Positions 36,559 to 46,671 of a stretch of DNA of 64,000 bases are shown here, piece after piece (positions within the stretch are counted from its first letter, which is position 1; the number at the start of each line of letters is the position of its first letter). Below the pieces are notes generated by a model. The model did no database searches and was not told the DNA's origin. It was given only the letters and a program-made list of their open reading frames with translations. The translations under genes were made by a program, and so were the position numbers. The DNA comes from Aequitasia sp047973235 (GTDB lineage: Bacteria; Bacillota; Clostridia; Lachnospirales; Lachnospiraceae), in the NCBI GenBank assembly GCA_047973235.1, contig JBKEBP010000139.1:6075-70074 (forward strand). Reading direction: 5' to 3'.

Positions 36559-37210
36559 AAAAAATGTACTACCGATAATACTTTGTTTATCTTTTGTATT
36601 AACGGGATGTGCTGATAAGTTTGATGCGGTTTCGTATACTGAAGCAATTTTAGACTTGAGTTTCCAAGGAGATATAACCAACGCGAAAAAGCAAGAGCCG
36701 GATGAATCTGAGGAGGCCTTGCTTTCGTTGTATTATGATTTTATCAGCAACTTTGTTACAACGAATATTACAAATGAATTGGGGCTTGATGAAACTAAGG
36801 AAGCACAGTTTCAAGTATTAATAGCAAAGATTTTTCAAACTATGCGCTACAGTGTTGAAGATTCAAATAAGACTGATAAGAAGGAATATGAAGTTACAGT
36901 TAAGATATGGCCAACGGATACGTTTGTTAATTTCATGGACTATATAAGAGAAGATGCCAAAAAGATTGAAGACAAACGCGCTTCAGGCGGATATACAGGA
37001 ACTGAGGACGAAATTAAGGAACAAATCATGCAAGATATTGCGACTCACGCATATGAACTAATGGATGTTGCATATTCAGAAAGTACTTATAGTGAGCCTG
37101 TAAAGGTAAAATTAGTAGTTTCGGCTAATGAAGACAATGAATATTCTATTGATTCAAGTGATATGCATAACTTAATTGTAAAAATGCTAAGACTAGATGA
37201 ATTAAGCTAG
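36542..37210 (+). CDS. lipoprotein of unknown function
   Basis: 222 residues from ATG 36542 (AAAGGA upstream; an in-frame ATG at 36515 has no ribosome site). A basic n-region, a hydrophobic stretch and the lipobox LTGC predict a lipid-anchored cell-surface protein. The mature part is acidic, without cysteines, and mostly helical; residues after ~105 contain a repeated-looking charged region (EDAKKIEDKRAS). I do not recognise a family. It precedes tig, which suggests a role in surface protein folding only by position. Confidence 0.7.
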   Translation: MQLYFKKNVLPIILCLSFVLTGCADKFDAVSYTEAILDLSFQGDITNAKKQEPDESEEALLSLYYDFISNFVTTNITNELGLDETKEAQFQVLIAKIFQTMRYSVEDSNKTDKKEYEVTVKIWPTDTFVNFMDYIREDAKKIEDKRASGGYTGTEDEIKEQIMQDIATHAYELMDVAYSESTYSEPVKVKLVVSANEDNEYSIDSSDMHNLIVKMLRLDELS

Positions 37211-37226
37211 ATATTGGAGTTGTTTT

Positions 37227-37236
37227 ATGATATAAT
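37227..37236 (+). promoter_or_regulatory. extended -10 promoter of tig
   Basis: TGATATAAT contains a consensus -10 (TATAAT, 37231-37236) with the extended TG. No good -35 lies 16-18 bases upstream. The gap to tig also has GGGATAAAAT and a strong AGGAGG before the ATG. Confidence 0.5.
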
Positions 37237-37300
37237 ATTTTAGTTAGCTACTCATATTATCCCCAAGTGGGACGGGATAAAATTACAGGAGGATTTTTTA

Positions 37301-38584
37301 ATGAGTTTAAAAGTAGAGAAACTAGAAAATAATATGGCAAAAATTACTGTGGAAGTTCCTGCTGAAGAATTGGAGAAAGCTCTTCAGGGTGCATATAATA
37401 AGCAGAAAAAGCAGATAAGTTTACCCGGATTTAGAAAAGGGAAAGTACCTCGTCAAATGATTGAAAAGATGTATGGACCGGAAATTTTTTATGATGATGC
37501 TGCTAATGCAATTATTCCTGAAGCATATGGTAATGCATATGACGAGAGTGAGCTTGACATTGTGTCAAGACCTGACATCAATGTAGTGCAGATTGAAAAA
37601 GGCAAACCTTTTATTTTTACTGCCGATGTTGCAACGAAGCCTGAAGTTACACTTGGTGATTACAAGGGACTTAAAGCAGAGAAGATTTCAAACAGAGTTA
37701 CAGCAAAAGAAGTAGATGCAAAACTTGAAGAAGAAGCAGCGAAAAATGCCAGAACAGTTGTTGTAGATAGAGCTGTCGAAGACAAGGATGAAGTTATAAT
37801 CGATTTTGATGGTTATATTGATGGTGAGGCATTTGAAGGCGGCAAAATGGAGAATTATCCACTTGTTATCGGATCGGGATCATTTATACCGGGATTTGAA
37901 GAGCAGTTAATTGGAAAAAAAGCAAATGAAGATCCGGAGGTTAAGGTTACATTCCCTGAAGACTATCATGCAGCAGAACTTCAAGGTAAAGAAGCTGTAT
38001 TTAAGTGTAAAATACACGAAGTAAAGACTAAGGAATTACCGGCAATTGATGATGAATTTGCATCGGAGGTTTCTGAATTTGATACACTTGATGAATACAA
38101 AGCAGATATCAAAGCTAAAATAAAAGACGAAAAAGAAAAAGAAGGTAAAGCAAAACAAGAAGACCAAGTAGTAGGAGAAGCCGTTAAGAATGCTACATTT
38201 GAGTTACCGGATCCTATGATAGAGTCTCAAGTAATGCAGATGGCTGACGATTTTTCACAGAGAATGCAGCAACAAGGCTTGTCTATGGAACAGTATTTCC
38301 AATATACAGGCATGACATCAGAAAAAATGCTTGAAGACATGAGACCACAGGCTATCAAGAGAATTGAAACAAGATTAGTACTTGAAGCTATTGCTAAGGC
38401 AGAGAATATCGAAGTCTCTGAAGAAAAGATAGATGAAGAGATCGCTAAGATGGCTGAGAGCTATAAGATGGAAGTTGATAAGTTGAAAGAACTGATGGGC
38501 GATTCTGAAAAGAAACAGATGAAAGATGACATGGCAGTTCAGGAAGCTGTAACATTTTTAATTGACAACGCAACAATAGAGTAG
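37301..38584 (+). CDS. tig: trigger factor
   Basis: 427 residues: ribosome-binding domain with the signature FRKGKVPR at about 44-51, an FKBP-type prolyl isomerase domain (about 160-245, starting at DEVIIDFDGYIDGEAFEGG) and the long C-terminal chaperone domain. It shields nascent chains at the ribosome exit. It heads the protease group clpP, clpX, lon. Confidence 0.96.
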   Translation: MSLKVEKLENNMAKITVEVPAEELEKALQGAYNKQKKQISLPGFRKGKVPRQMIEKMYGPEIFYDDAANAIIPEAYGNAYDESELDIVSRPDINVVQIEKGKPFIFTADVATKPEVTLGDYKGLKAEKISNRVTAKEVDAKLEEEAAKNARTVVVDRAVEDKDEVIIDFDGYIDGEAFEGGKMENYPLVIGSGSFIPGFEEQLIGKKANEDPEVKVTFPEDYHAAELQGKEAVFKCKIHEVKTKELPAIDDEFASEVSEFDTLDEYKADIKAKIKDEKEKEGKAKQEDQVVGEAVKNATFELPDPMIESQVMQMADDFSQRMQQQGLSMEQYFQYTGMTSEKMLEDMRPQAIKRIETRLVLEAIAKAENIEVSEEKIDEEIAKMAESYKMEVDKLKELMGDSEKKQMKDDMAVQEAVTFLIDNATIE

Positions 38585-38608
38585 TATTTCATAAATGGAG
38601 GTGTAGTT

Positions 38609-39190
38609 ATGAGTTTAGTACCTTACGTCGTAGAACAAACTAGCAGAGGGGAACGTTCATACGATATATATTCAAGGTTATTAAAGGATAGAATTATTTT
38701 CTTAGGAGAGGAAGTAAACGATACATCAGCAAGTATTATAGTAGCACAACTTTTGTTTTTAGAGGCGGAAGATCCTGAAAAGGATATTCATATTTATATT
38801 AATAGTCCGGGTGGGTCTGTAACAGCCGGTCTTGCGATATATGATACTATGCGCTATATCAAATGTGACATTGAGACTATTTGTATCGGAATGGCAGCGA
38901 GTATGGGTGCATTTCTTCTTTCCGGCGGTACAAAAGGAAAAAGATTAGCACTTCCGAATGCTGAGATAATGATACATCAACCATCAGGCGGCACACAAGG
39001 ACAAGCAACAGAGATCCAGATTGCAGCAGAGCATATACTAAAAATTAAAAAGAAATTAAATCAAATTATGGCAGAAAATACAGGCAAACCGTTAGAGGTA
39101 ATTGAAGTAGATACGGAAAGAGATAATTTCATGTCTGCATATGAAGCCAAAGAATACGGTTTGGTAGATGAAGTTATTGAAAGCCGATAA
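38609..39190 (+). CDS. clpP: ATP-dependent Clp protease proteolytic subunit
   Basis: 193 residues. The catalytic Ser98 is in GMAASMGAF, His123 in MIHQPSGG, and the aspartate in ERDNFMSA near 172. It forms the tetradecameric chamber that works with ClpX, encoded 31 bases downstream. Confidence 0.97.
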   Translation: MSLVPYVVEQTSRGERSYDIYSRLLKDRIIFLGEEVNDTSASIIVAQLLFLEAEDPEKDIHIYINSPGGSVTAGLAIYDTMRYIKCDIETICIGMAASMGAFLLSGGTKGKRLALPNAEIMIHQPSGGTQGQATEIQIAAEHILKIKKKLNQIMAENTGKPLEVIEVDTERDNFMSAYEAKEYGLVDEVIESR

Positions 39191-39221
39191 GCACGGTAGT
39201 GCGATTTGGTAAGGAGGTAGT

Positions 39222-40481
39222 ATGGCAGGAAAAACTGATGAACAGATAAGGTGTTCTTTTTGTAACAAAACTCAGTCGCAAGTTAGAAAGCTAATCGCTG
39301 GACCGAACGGAGCATATATATGTGATGAATGCATTGATGTTTGTTCGGAAATAATAGAAGAAGAGTTTGAGTTTGAAGATAAAGAAAAGTGGAATCCATT
39401 TTCGGATATCAACTTACTTAAACCTGAGCAGCTTAATGCTTTTTTAGATGAGTATGTAATAGGACAGGAAGAAGCCAAAAAAGTATTATCTGTAGCAGTA
39501 TATAATCATTACAAACGAGTTATGGCTCCAAAGGATTTAGGAGTCGAACTTGGGAAAAGCAATATACTAATGCTTGGACCTACCGGTTGTGGTAAAACGC
39601 TCTTGGCACAGACGCTTGCTAAGGTACTTAATGTACCCTTTGCTATTGCAGATGCAACTGCACTAACTGAGGCAGGTTATGTAGGCGAGGATGTTGAAAA
39701 CATATTACTCAAGATTATCCAGGCATCAGATGGAGATGTAGAAAAGGCCGAGTATGGTATAATTTATATTGATGAGATTGATAAAATAACCAGAAAATCC
39801 GAAAATCCGTCAATTACAAGAGATGTTTCGGGCGAAGGCGTTCAGCAAGCATTACTCAAGATAATAGAAGGTACAATAGCTAGTGTTCCACCACAAGGTG
39901 GAAGAAAGCACCCGCATCAGGAACTTATTCAAATAGACACTACAAATATACTATTTATTTGTGGAGGTGCGTTTGAGGGAATAGATAAGATTGTAGAAAA
40001 ACGAATTGATCAAAAAGCTATCGGATTTAATGCTGAAATTGGTGCTAACCAGGAGTTGGGTGTAGATGCATTACTTTCACGTATTTTACCACAGGATTTG
40101 GTCAAATTCGGATTAATTCCGGAACTTGTAGGTAGAGTACCTGTTAATGTATCTCTATCGATGCTTAGTGAGGAGCAATTGGTTCGCATTCTTACAGAAC
40201 CAAAGAACTCACTGGTTAAACAATATCAGAAGTTACTGGAGTTAGATGATGTTAAGGTGCTATTTGATGATGAGGCATTAAAGGAAATAGCAAAGATTTC
40301 ACTGAAGAGAAATACCGGAGCAAGAGGACTTAGAGCTATAATGGAAAATGTCATGCTGGACATAATGTATGAGGCACCGTCAGATGAGACCTTGAAGATT
40401 TGTAAAATTACTAAAGAAGCGGTAAACGGTACCGGGAAACCATTATCAGAACATGTTAATGTTGATTCGGAAAGTGCGTAA
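39222..40481 (+). CDS. clpX: Clp protease ATP-binding subunit ClpX
   Basis: 419 residues. The N-terminal zinc domain has CSFCNKTQ and CDECIDVC; Walker A is GPTGCGKT, Walker B IIYIDEIDKI, and sensor motifs lie in the C-terminal part (NTGARGLRAI). It unfolds substrates for ClpP. A terminator follows its stop. Confidence 0.97.
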   Translation: MAGKTDEQIRCSFCNKTQSQVRKLIAGPNGAYICDECIDVCSEIIEEEFEFEDKEKWNPFSDINLLKPEQLNAFLDEYVIGQEEAKKVLSVAVYNHYKRVMAPKDLGVELGKSNILMLGPTGCGKTLLAQTLAKVLNVPFAIADATALTEAGYVGEDVENILLKIIQASDGDVEKAEYGIIYIDEIDKITRKSENPSITRDVSGEGVQQALLKIIEGTIASVPPQGGRKHPHQELIQIDTTNILFICGGAFEGIDKIVEKRIDQKAIGFNAEIGANQELGVDALLSRILPQDLVKFGLIPELVGRVPVNVSLSMLSEEQLVRILTEPKNSLVKQYQKLLELDDVKVLFDDEALKEIAKISLKRNTGARGLRAIMENVMLDIMYEAPSDETLKICKITKEAVNGTGKPLSEHVNVDSESA

Positions 40482-40488
40482 ATTAAGG

Positions 40489-40518
40489 GCGGGTGCAATT
40501 GAGTACCCGCTTTTCTTT
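40489..40518 (+). terminator. intrinsic terminator after clpX
   Basis: GCGGGT (40489-40494) and ACCCGC (40505-40510) form the stem with a 10-base loop, followed by TTTTCTTT. It separates tig-clpP-clpX from lon-ysxC. Confidence 0.8.
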
Positions 40519-40547
40519 AATATTGTGGATTATAGGAGAATAGTATT

Positions 40548-42869
40548 ATGAGTGAGAATTATAGATTGCCTCTTATAGCGTTACGAGGAATGAATGTATT
40601 ACCTGAAATGGTGATTCATTTTGATATAAGCAGAGAGAAGTCCTTGAAAGCTATAGATGAAGCAATGATGACTGAACAGAAAGTCATTTTAGTTGCTCAA
40701 AAGAATATCGAAACACAGGAACCGGAACTTGATGACTTGAATCATATTGGTTGTATTGCGACGATTAATCAGATAATCAAACTACCAAATAAAATCAGTA
40801 GAATTTTAGTTGCTGGTGAAAAGAGGGTGGTAATTAATGAGTTTATTCAAGACGAACCATTCGTTATTGCCGGAGCAGATACACTAGAAGATATAATAAA
40901 TGAAGACGAGTTAAATCTGGAAGCTAAGCGAAGAGAAATAATTGAATTATACAAGGTGTATCTGACAAGGAATCCAAAAACCTCAAAGGAATTAGTTATT
41001 CAAATCGAAGAAATAAACGATTTTCCCACGATGATAAATGAGATTGCTGCAAATATGCATTTGCCAATCAAGGATTCTCTAAGAGTTTTAGAGGAGGAAA
41101 ACGTATCGAAAAGATACGAAATCATCTGTGAAATACTTATGAATGAAAATCAAATAGCTCAGATTAAGGATGAAATAAATGCAAAAGTAAAAGAACGAGT
41201 TGATAAGAACCAACGAGAGTACATACTTAGAGAGCAGATCAAACTAATACGTGAAGAACTTGGAGATGATACTACAATTAATGATGCAGATGAGTTCAAG
41301 GCTGAAACTGATAAGCTAAAAGCACCAAAAGAAGTAAAGGATAAGCTTTATAAGGAAATTAAACGTTTTCGAAGCTCTATGAATTCTCCGGCAGAAGTAG
41401 GAGTAATAAGAACATATATTGAAACATTACTTGATATGCCTTGGGATAAGCGAGTTAAGGAACACCAAAATATTGCGTTTGCAAGACAAGTGTTGGACGA
41501 GGATCATTACGGATTAGAAAAAGTAAAGGAACGAATTATCGAATATCTAGCGGTTAGAGCATTCACTAAGAAAGGTGATGCACCTATACTTTGTCTTGTG
41601 GGACCTCCGGGAACCGGTAAAACATCAATTGCAAAGTCACTTGCAAGAGCACTTAAAAAGCCATATGTCAGGATATCACTAGGCGGTGTTAGAGATGAAG
41701 CTGAAATAAGAGGACATAGGAAGACCTATGTTGGTGCGATGTCGGGAAGAATAGCAGGTGCGCTGAAATCAGCAGGTGTTAAAAACCCATTGATGCTTTT
41801 AGATGAGATTGACAAAGTAAGTAATGATTATAAAGGCGATACATTCTCAGCATTATTAGAAGTTCTTGATTCTGAGCAGAATATAAAGTTTAGAGATCAT
41901 TATTTGGAAGTTGGGCTCGATTTATCGGAAGTGCTATTTATTACAACAGCAAATACGTTATCTACCATACCGAGACCACTTCTTGACCGTATGGAAGTGA
42001 TAGAAATAAGCAGTTATACTGAAAATGAAAAAATGCATATAGCAACAGAACATTTGATACCTAAACAGATTAAAAGACATGGATTGACACCTGAACAATT
42101 TTCAATAAATAACCATGCAATAGGTACAATTATTCGCAGCTATACCAAGGAGGCCGGAGTACGACAACTTGAAAGAAGAGTAGGAGATTTGTGCAGGAAA
42201 GCGGCTAAAGAGATGCTTGAAGATAAGAAGAAAAGTATTACAATAACAAAGCGCAATCTTGAGCATTACCTTGGAAAAGAATTGTATAAATATCAGCCCA
42301 AAAATGAAAATGATGAGATAGGTATAGTAAGAGGTTTAGCATGGACTTCTGTCGGAGGAGATACTCTTCAAATAGAAGTGAATGTAATGCCCGGAAGTGG
42401 TGAGTTACAGTTAACAGGTCAACTAGGCGACGTCATGAAGGAATCAGCTCGTACGGGAGTTTCGTATATTCGATCAGTGGGAAAAAAATATAATATAGCT
42501 GACAATTTCTTTAAAAAGCATGACGTGCATGTACATATTCCGGAGGGAGCAGTTCCAAAAGATGGACCATCTGCCGGAATTACTATGGCAACTGCCATGT
42601 TATCAGCGATAACAGGAAAAGCTGTTCGTGCTGAAGTTGCTATGACCGGTGAAATTACTCTACGAGGAAGGGTGTTGCCTATAGGTGGACTTAAAGAAAA
42701 ACTTTTAGCAGCTAAGAATGCAGGAATAACAACAGTTATTATTCCTAAGGATAATGAAATAGATGTAAAAGAACTGTCTACAGAGATAACTAAGGGACTT
42801 AATATCGTCGGAGTTTCGAATATGGATGAGGTCATTGGGATAGCAATATCTAAGACGGAGGCAAAATGA
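40548..42869 (+). CDS. lon: ATP-dependent protease Lon
   Basis: 773 residues: N-terminal LON substrate domain, AAA+ module with GPPGTGKTSIAK and LLDEIDKV, and the serine-lysine protease domain with PKDGPSAGITMA (serine) followed by the catalytic lysine in GLKEKLLAAK. A ribosome site AGGAG is present. Its last codons overlap ysxC by 4 bases. Confidence 0.97.
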   Translation: MSENYRLPLIALRGMNVLPEMVIHFDISREKSLKAIDEAMMTEQKVILVAQKNIETQEPELDDLNHIGCIATINQIIKLPNKISRILVAGEKRVVINEFIQDEPFVIAGADTLEDIINEDELNLEAKRREIIELYKVYLTRNPKTSKELVIQIEEINDFPTMINEIAANMHLPIKDSLRVLEEENVSKRYEIICEILMNENQIAQIKDEINAKVKERVDKNQREYILREQIKLIREELGDDTTINDADEFKAETDKLKAPKEVKDKLYKEIKRFRSSMNSPAEVGVIRTYIETLLDMPWDKRVKEHQNIAFARQVLDEDHYGLEKVKERIIEYLAVRAFTKKGDAPILCLVGPPGTGKTSIAKSLARALKKPYVRISLGGVRDEAEIRGHRKTYVGAMSGRIAGALKSAGVKNPLMLLDEIDKVSNDYKGDTFSALLEVLDSEQNIKFRDHYLEVGLDLSEVLFITTANTLSTIPRPLLDRMEVIEISSYTENEKMHIATEHLIPKQIKRHGLTPEQFSINNHAIGTIIRSYTKEAGVRQLERRVGDLCRKAAKEMLEDKKKSITITKRNLEHYLGKELYKYQPKNENDEIGIVRGLAWTSVGGDTLQIEVNVMPGSGELQLTGQLGDVMKESARTGVSYIRSVGKKYNIADNFFKKHDVHVHIPEGAVPKDGPSAGITMATAMLSAITGKAVRAEVAMTGEITLRGRVLPIGGLKEKLLAAKNAGITTVIIPKDNEIDVKELSTEITKGLNIVGVSNMDEVIGIAISKTEAK

Positions 42870-43474
42870 AGATTAAAAATGTTGAACTAGAAACAGTATG
42901 TGGTATTACTAGTGTACTACCCGACAATACGTTACCGGAAATTGCTTTTGCAGGTAAGTCCAATGTGGGGAAGTCCTCATTGATTAATGGACTTATGAAT
43001 AGAAAATCATTAGCAAGAACGTCGCAAACTCCGGGGAAAACACAGACAATCAACTTCTATAATATTAACAAAGAACTTTATCTTGTAGATTTGCCGGGAT
43101 ATGGATATGCTAAGGCTAACGAAAATGAAAAAAAGAAGTGGGGCAAATTAATAGAAAGATATCTCCACGAATCTAAACAGCTCAAGGCAATTTTCCTATT
43201 AATAGATATCAGACATGTGCCGGGAAACAATGACAAAATGATGTACAACTTTATTTTGGAAACAGGGTACAAGCCAATTATCATTGCTACGAAACTAGAT
43301 AAGTTGAAGAGAAGCCAAGTTGCTAAACACGTAAAACAAGTTAAGGAAGGTCTTGAACTTACAAAGGATTCGATTTTAATTCCTTACTCTTCGGTTACTA
43401 AGCAGGGCAGAGATGAAATTTGGGGATTCGTAGATACACATGTACTAAATAACGAAGGTGATATTGATGAGTAA
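42866..43474 (+). CDS. ysxC: EngB/YsxC ribosome biogenesis GTPase
   Basis: 202 residues. G1 is GKSNVGKSSLIN, G3 DLPGYGYA, G4 TKLDK. It is needed for 50S subunit assembly. Start codon overlaps the end of lon (ATGA), a classic coupled arrangement. Confidence 0.96.
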   Translation: MKIKNVELETVCGITSVLPDNTLPEIAFAGKSNVGKSSLINGLMNRKSLARTSQTPGKTQTINFYNINKELYLVDLPGYGYAKANENEKKKWGKLIERYLHESKQLKAIFLLIDIRHVPGNNDKMMYNFILETGYKPIIIATKLDKLKRSQVAKHVKQVKEGLELTKDSILIPYSSVTKQGRDEIWGFVDTHVLNNEGDIDE

Positions 43475-44639
43475 TAATTCGGTAAAAGAAATAGATACCA
43501 GGCCTTTTTGGAAGGTATTGATAAGTCTTATTATTAGTTTGACAGTAACAATAGCTGTGGTATATTTCGGATTACAGTTTTTGCAATTTTTTATGCCCTT
43601 TGTTATTGGGTGGTTTATTTCATATATTGCCAGTCCACTTGTTAATTGGTTGGAAAAAAGGGTGAAAATTGTAAGGAAAATAAGCTCAGTTATAATAATC
43701 GTAATAGTGCTGGCGGCTATATTTACTGCACTTTATTTTGCGATTGCAAAAATATACAGAGAAGTAATAATTTTGGTTGATAACATGCCGCAGATATACA
43801 CTGCTGCACAACACATAGCTGGTGATTTTATAGAATCACTTGAAAATATTGTAAAGATGCTGCCCGGAGGTTTGCGAGAAAGTTTATCTAATTTTATAAG
43901 TAATATTGGAGGATATGTGACTGAAGCAATTCAGGATTTTAGTGTTCCAACGGTTACGATGGCCGGAAATTTTGCAAAAAGGATTCCTACAGTACTAATA
44001 TACACAATTATTTCGATAATGGCTTCGTACTTTTTTATTGCTGAAAGAGAGAACCTTATAAAATGGTCTAGGAAGGTAACGCCGGATCCTATAGTAAGTC
44101 GCGTTAGTATGATAATATCAAACTTTAAACTTGCTGTTGGTGGGTATTTTAAAGCTCAATTTAAGATAATGGGAGTAATCTTTATTATACTAATCATTGG
44201 ATTTGCGATATTAAGTGTACCATATTATATTCTGCTTGCTATCTTGATTGCATTGCTTGATTTTCTACCCTTTTTTGGAACGGGTACAGCTTTGATACCT
44301 TGGGCAATATATCAATTGATAATGGAGGATTATAAGATGGCAATAGGTCTTATCATTCTTTACGGGGTTACACAATTAATACGTCAGGTGATTCAGCCTA
44401 AATTAGTAGGAGATAGTATGGGCCTAAATCCTCTAGTTACATTGATACTATTGTACATAGGCTATAGATTAGGCAGTATCCTAGGGATGATATTAGCTGT
44501 TCCTATAGGAATGATAGTGATAAATCTATATAAAGCAGGTGGATTTGATTATATTTTATATGATGCTAAAATAATAGTTAAAAAGGCGATGGCGCTGCGT
44601 CACAGCAGATCTACAGATGATGATGAAGACATTCAATAA
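43467..44639 (+). CDS. AI-2E transporter-family membrane protein
   Basis: 390 residues from ATG 43467, overlapping ysxC by 8 bases, with AAGGTGAT upstream. About eight transmembrane segments and the family motif PVGMI-type ending (AVPIGMIVI) and FFGTGTALIPWAI. Members export diverse small solutes or drive sodium/proton exchange; quorum-signal export is proven for few. Substrate unknown. Confidence 0.82.
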   Translation: MSNNSVKEIDTRPFWKVLISLIISLTVTIAVVYFGLQFLQFFMPFVIGWFISYIASPLVNWLEKRVKIVRKISSVIIIVIVLAAIFTALYFAIAKIYREVIILVDNMPQIYTAAQHIAGDFIESLENIVKMLPGGLRESLSNFISNIGGYVTEAIQDFSVPTVTMAGNFAKRIPTVLIYTIISIMASYFFIAERENLIKWSRKVTPDPIVSRVSMIISNFKLAVGGYFKAQFKIMGVIFIILIIGFAILSVPYYILLAILIALLDFLPFFGTGTALIPWAIYQLIMEDYKMAIGLIILYGVTQLIRQVIQPKLVGDSMGLNPLVTLILLYIGYRLGSILGMILAVPIGMIVINLYKAGGFDYILYDAKIIVKKAMALRHSRSTDDDEDIQ

Positions 44640-44662
44640 TATAACTTGAAAGAGGTGATTTT

Positions 44663-45658
44663 ATGTATGTAGCAGATAAAGACAGATATAACAAAATGAA
44701 GTATAGACACAGTGGAAAGAGTGGACTTAAGCTCCCGGAAGTTTCGCTTGGGTTATGGCATAATTTCGGGACTAATGACTCATATGAAAATATGAGAGAG
44801 ATGTGTAAGACTGCATTCAATCTGGGGATTACGCATTTCGACCTGGCTAATAATTACGGTCCGGAGTCCGGAAGCGCAGAGACAAGTTTTGGGAAAATAT
44901 TAAAAGACCTGTTCCCGGAATATAGAGATGAACTTATTATCAGTACAAAAGCCGGATATGATATGTGGGAAGGACCTTATGGAAATTTTGGAAGCAGGAA
45001 GTATTTACTTGCAAGTCTTGATCAGTCGTTAAATCGTATGGGACTCGACTATGTAGACATATTTTATCATCACAGAATGGATCCTGATACTCCGATTGAA
45101 GAATCTATGTCAGCACTTGACCAAGCTGTCAAAAGTGGCAAAGCACTTTATGCAGGCATTTCGAATTATGATAAAAAGAGCACTGAGAAGGCTGTTGAAA
45201 TAATGAAAGAGCTACACTGTCCACTGATTATAAATCAGAGAAGATATTCTATATTTGATAGGACAATAGAAGAAGATGGTGTTAAACAACTGGCAAAGGA
45301 TATGGGACTTGGAATTATTTGTTTCAGCCCGCTTGAACAGGGAATACTTAGTGATAAGTATCTTAATGGAATTCCGGAAGATAGTAGAATAAAACGAGAC
45401 GGTAGGTTTTTGAAATCAGAGTATCTAACTCCGGAAGTTATGAATGCAGTTAAAGAGTTAAATGAAGTCGCTAAAGAGCGAGGACAAAGCCTAGCCCAAA
45501 TGGCACTTTCATGGATACTGAAAGATTCGGAAATTACCAGTGTTCTAATAGGTGCATCGAAGCCGTCGCAGATAGCCGAAAATGTCAAAATTATCGAAAA
45601 TACACAGTTTACTAAAGAGGAAATTGACAAAATAGATTTACTGAGCAAAATCCGTTAA
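44663..45658 (+). CDS. aldo/keto reductase, YghZ/Gpr type
   Basis: 331 residues. The catalytic tetrad can be read as Asp and Tyr in FDLANNYG, Lys in ISTKAGYD and His in DIFYHHRMD; the NADPH-binding end is LIGASKPSQIAENV. It is closest to YghZ, which reduces L-glyceraldehyde 3-phosphate and methylglyoxal. The extra sequence between strands (MWEGPYGNFGSRKYL) is a mark of this branch. Confidence 0.9.
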   Translation: MYVADKDRYNKMKYRHSGKSGLKLPEVSLGLWHNFGTNDSYENMREMCKTAFNLGITHFDLANNYGPESGSAETSFGKILKDLFPEYRDELIISTKAGYDMWEGPYGNFGSRKYLLASLDQSLNRMGLDYVDIFYHHRMDPDTPIEESMSALDQAVKSGKALYAGISNYDKKSTEKAVEIMKELHCPLIINQRRYSIFDRTIEEDGVKQLAKDMGLGIICFSPLEQGILSDKYLNGIPEDSRIKRDGRFLKSEYLTPEVMNAVKELNEVAKERGQSLAQMALSWILKDSEITSVLIGASKPSQIAENVKIIENTQFTKEEIDKIDLLSKIR

Positions 45659-45692
45659 GGGTAATTTAAAAGTAATAAGAGGTGATATAATC

Positions 45693-46268
45693 ATGAGTAA
45701 ATCTAGATTAGAAGCCTTTACGGATGCTATTATTGCTATCATAATGACTATATTGGTCTTAGAACTAAAGACCCCGAAATCGGCCACACTACAAGGACTT
45801 TGGGATATTAGGTATCAGCTGATAATATATTTAATTAGCTTTTTATCCTTGGCTGTATACTGGAATAATCACCATCACTTACTTCAGATAGCACAAAAAA
45901 TCGATGGCAGAGTTATGTGGTGCAATATATTTTTTATATTGGGACTATCCTTTTTCCCATTTGCTGCCTCATGGATAAACACAAATATAGGGAGCTTGGT
46001 ACCGGAACTATTCTATGGATTTGTGGTACTGTTCACAAATATATTTTATTTAGTCTTGGCCAAATCATTAGTTCATGCAAATGGAAAAGATTCACAAGTA
46101 GCCCAGGTTATGAAAGGCTATAAGAAACCGGCAATAACCCTTTCTATAAACACTATCGGAATACTGCTTGCATTTGTGATACCGGCTGCAGTTTTTGTAA
46201 GCTACGTAATTTCAATGATTTTTTGGGTTGTACCGGAGAGGAAAATAGAGAAGAAATTTCAAAAATAA
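45693..46268 (+). CDS. TMEM175-like potassium channel protein
   Basis: 191 residues with six transmembrane segments. The first helix carries RLEAFTDAIIAIIMTILVLEL, the (F)S/TDA selectivity helix of the TMEM175/DUF1211 family, and the second has the conserved YWNNHH. Bacterial members form potassium-selective tetramers. Confidence 0.85.
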   Translation: MSKSRLEAFTDAIIAIIMTILVLELKTPKSATLQGLWDIRYQLIIYLISFLSLAVYWNNHHHLLQIAQKIDGRVMWCNIFFILGLSFFPFAASWINTNIGSLVPELFYGFVVLFTNIFYLVLAKSLVHANGKDSQVAQVMKGYKKPAITLSINTIGILLAFVIPAAVFVSYVISMIFWVVPERKIEKKFQK

Positions 46269-46301
46269 CAAATACACATTGATGTATGAGAGGAGAGCAT
46301 G

Positions 46302-46607
46302 ATGGTAAAACATGTAGTAATGTGGAATTTTAAACCGGAAATTAAAGAAGAGGACAAGGCAAAAGTAAAGGCTGAAATGAAGAAAAACCTTGAAGGACTG
46401 GTTGGAGTAGTACCGGGTCTATTAGAAGGAAACTTCATAGAAGAGCCATTACCTTCAAGTACGCATGACATGGCACTTGTATCACTTCATGAAAGCGCAG
46501 AAGCTTTAAAGGCATATTCGACATATCCGGAACATGTAAAAGTGGCTGATACCTTTGTCAGACCATTCGTACATGAGAGAAGCTGTATGGATTATGAGGT
46601 GAAGTAA
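46302..46607 (+). CDS. Dabb-family (stress responsive alpha/beta barrel) protein
   Basis: 101 residues from the second of two adjacent ATG codons, which has better spacing from AGGAG. The dimeric alpha/beta barrel fold is shown by VKHVVMWNFKPE at the start, a long charged helix, and LYS-type STYPEHVKVADTFVRPF near the end. Biochemical role unknown in most bacteria. Confidence 0.85.
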   Translation: MVKHVVMWNFKPEIKEEDKAKVKAEMKKNLEGLVGVVPGLLEGNFIEEPLPSSTHDMALVSLHESAEALKAYSTYPEHVKVADTFVRPFVHERSCMDYEVK

Positions 46608-46626
46608 TAAGGATAAAATAATGAAG

Positions 46627-46670
46627 GGGCTATCGTAAATACATTGAACGTATTTTACGATAGCCCTTTT
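46627..46670. terminator. bidirectional terminator
   Basis: GGGCTATCGTAAATAC and GTATTTTACGATAGCCC pair over 16 bases around a short loop; TTTTCT follows on the plus strand and AAGG/ATTA-rich sequence gives a weaker tail on the minus strand. It lies between the convergent Dabb and YczE-like genes. Confidence 0.8.
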
Positions 46671-46671
46671 C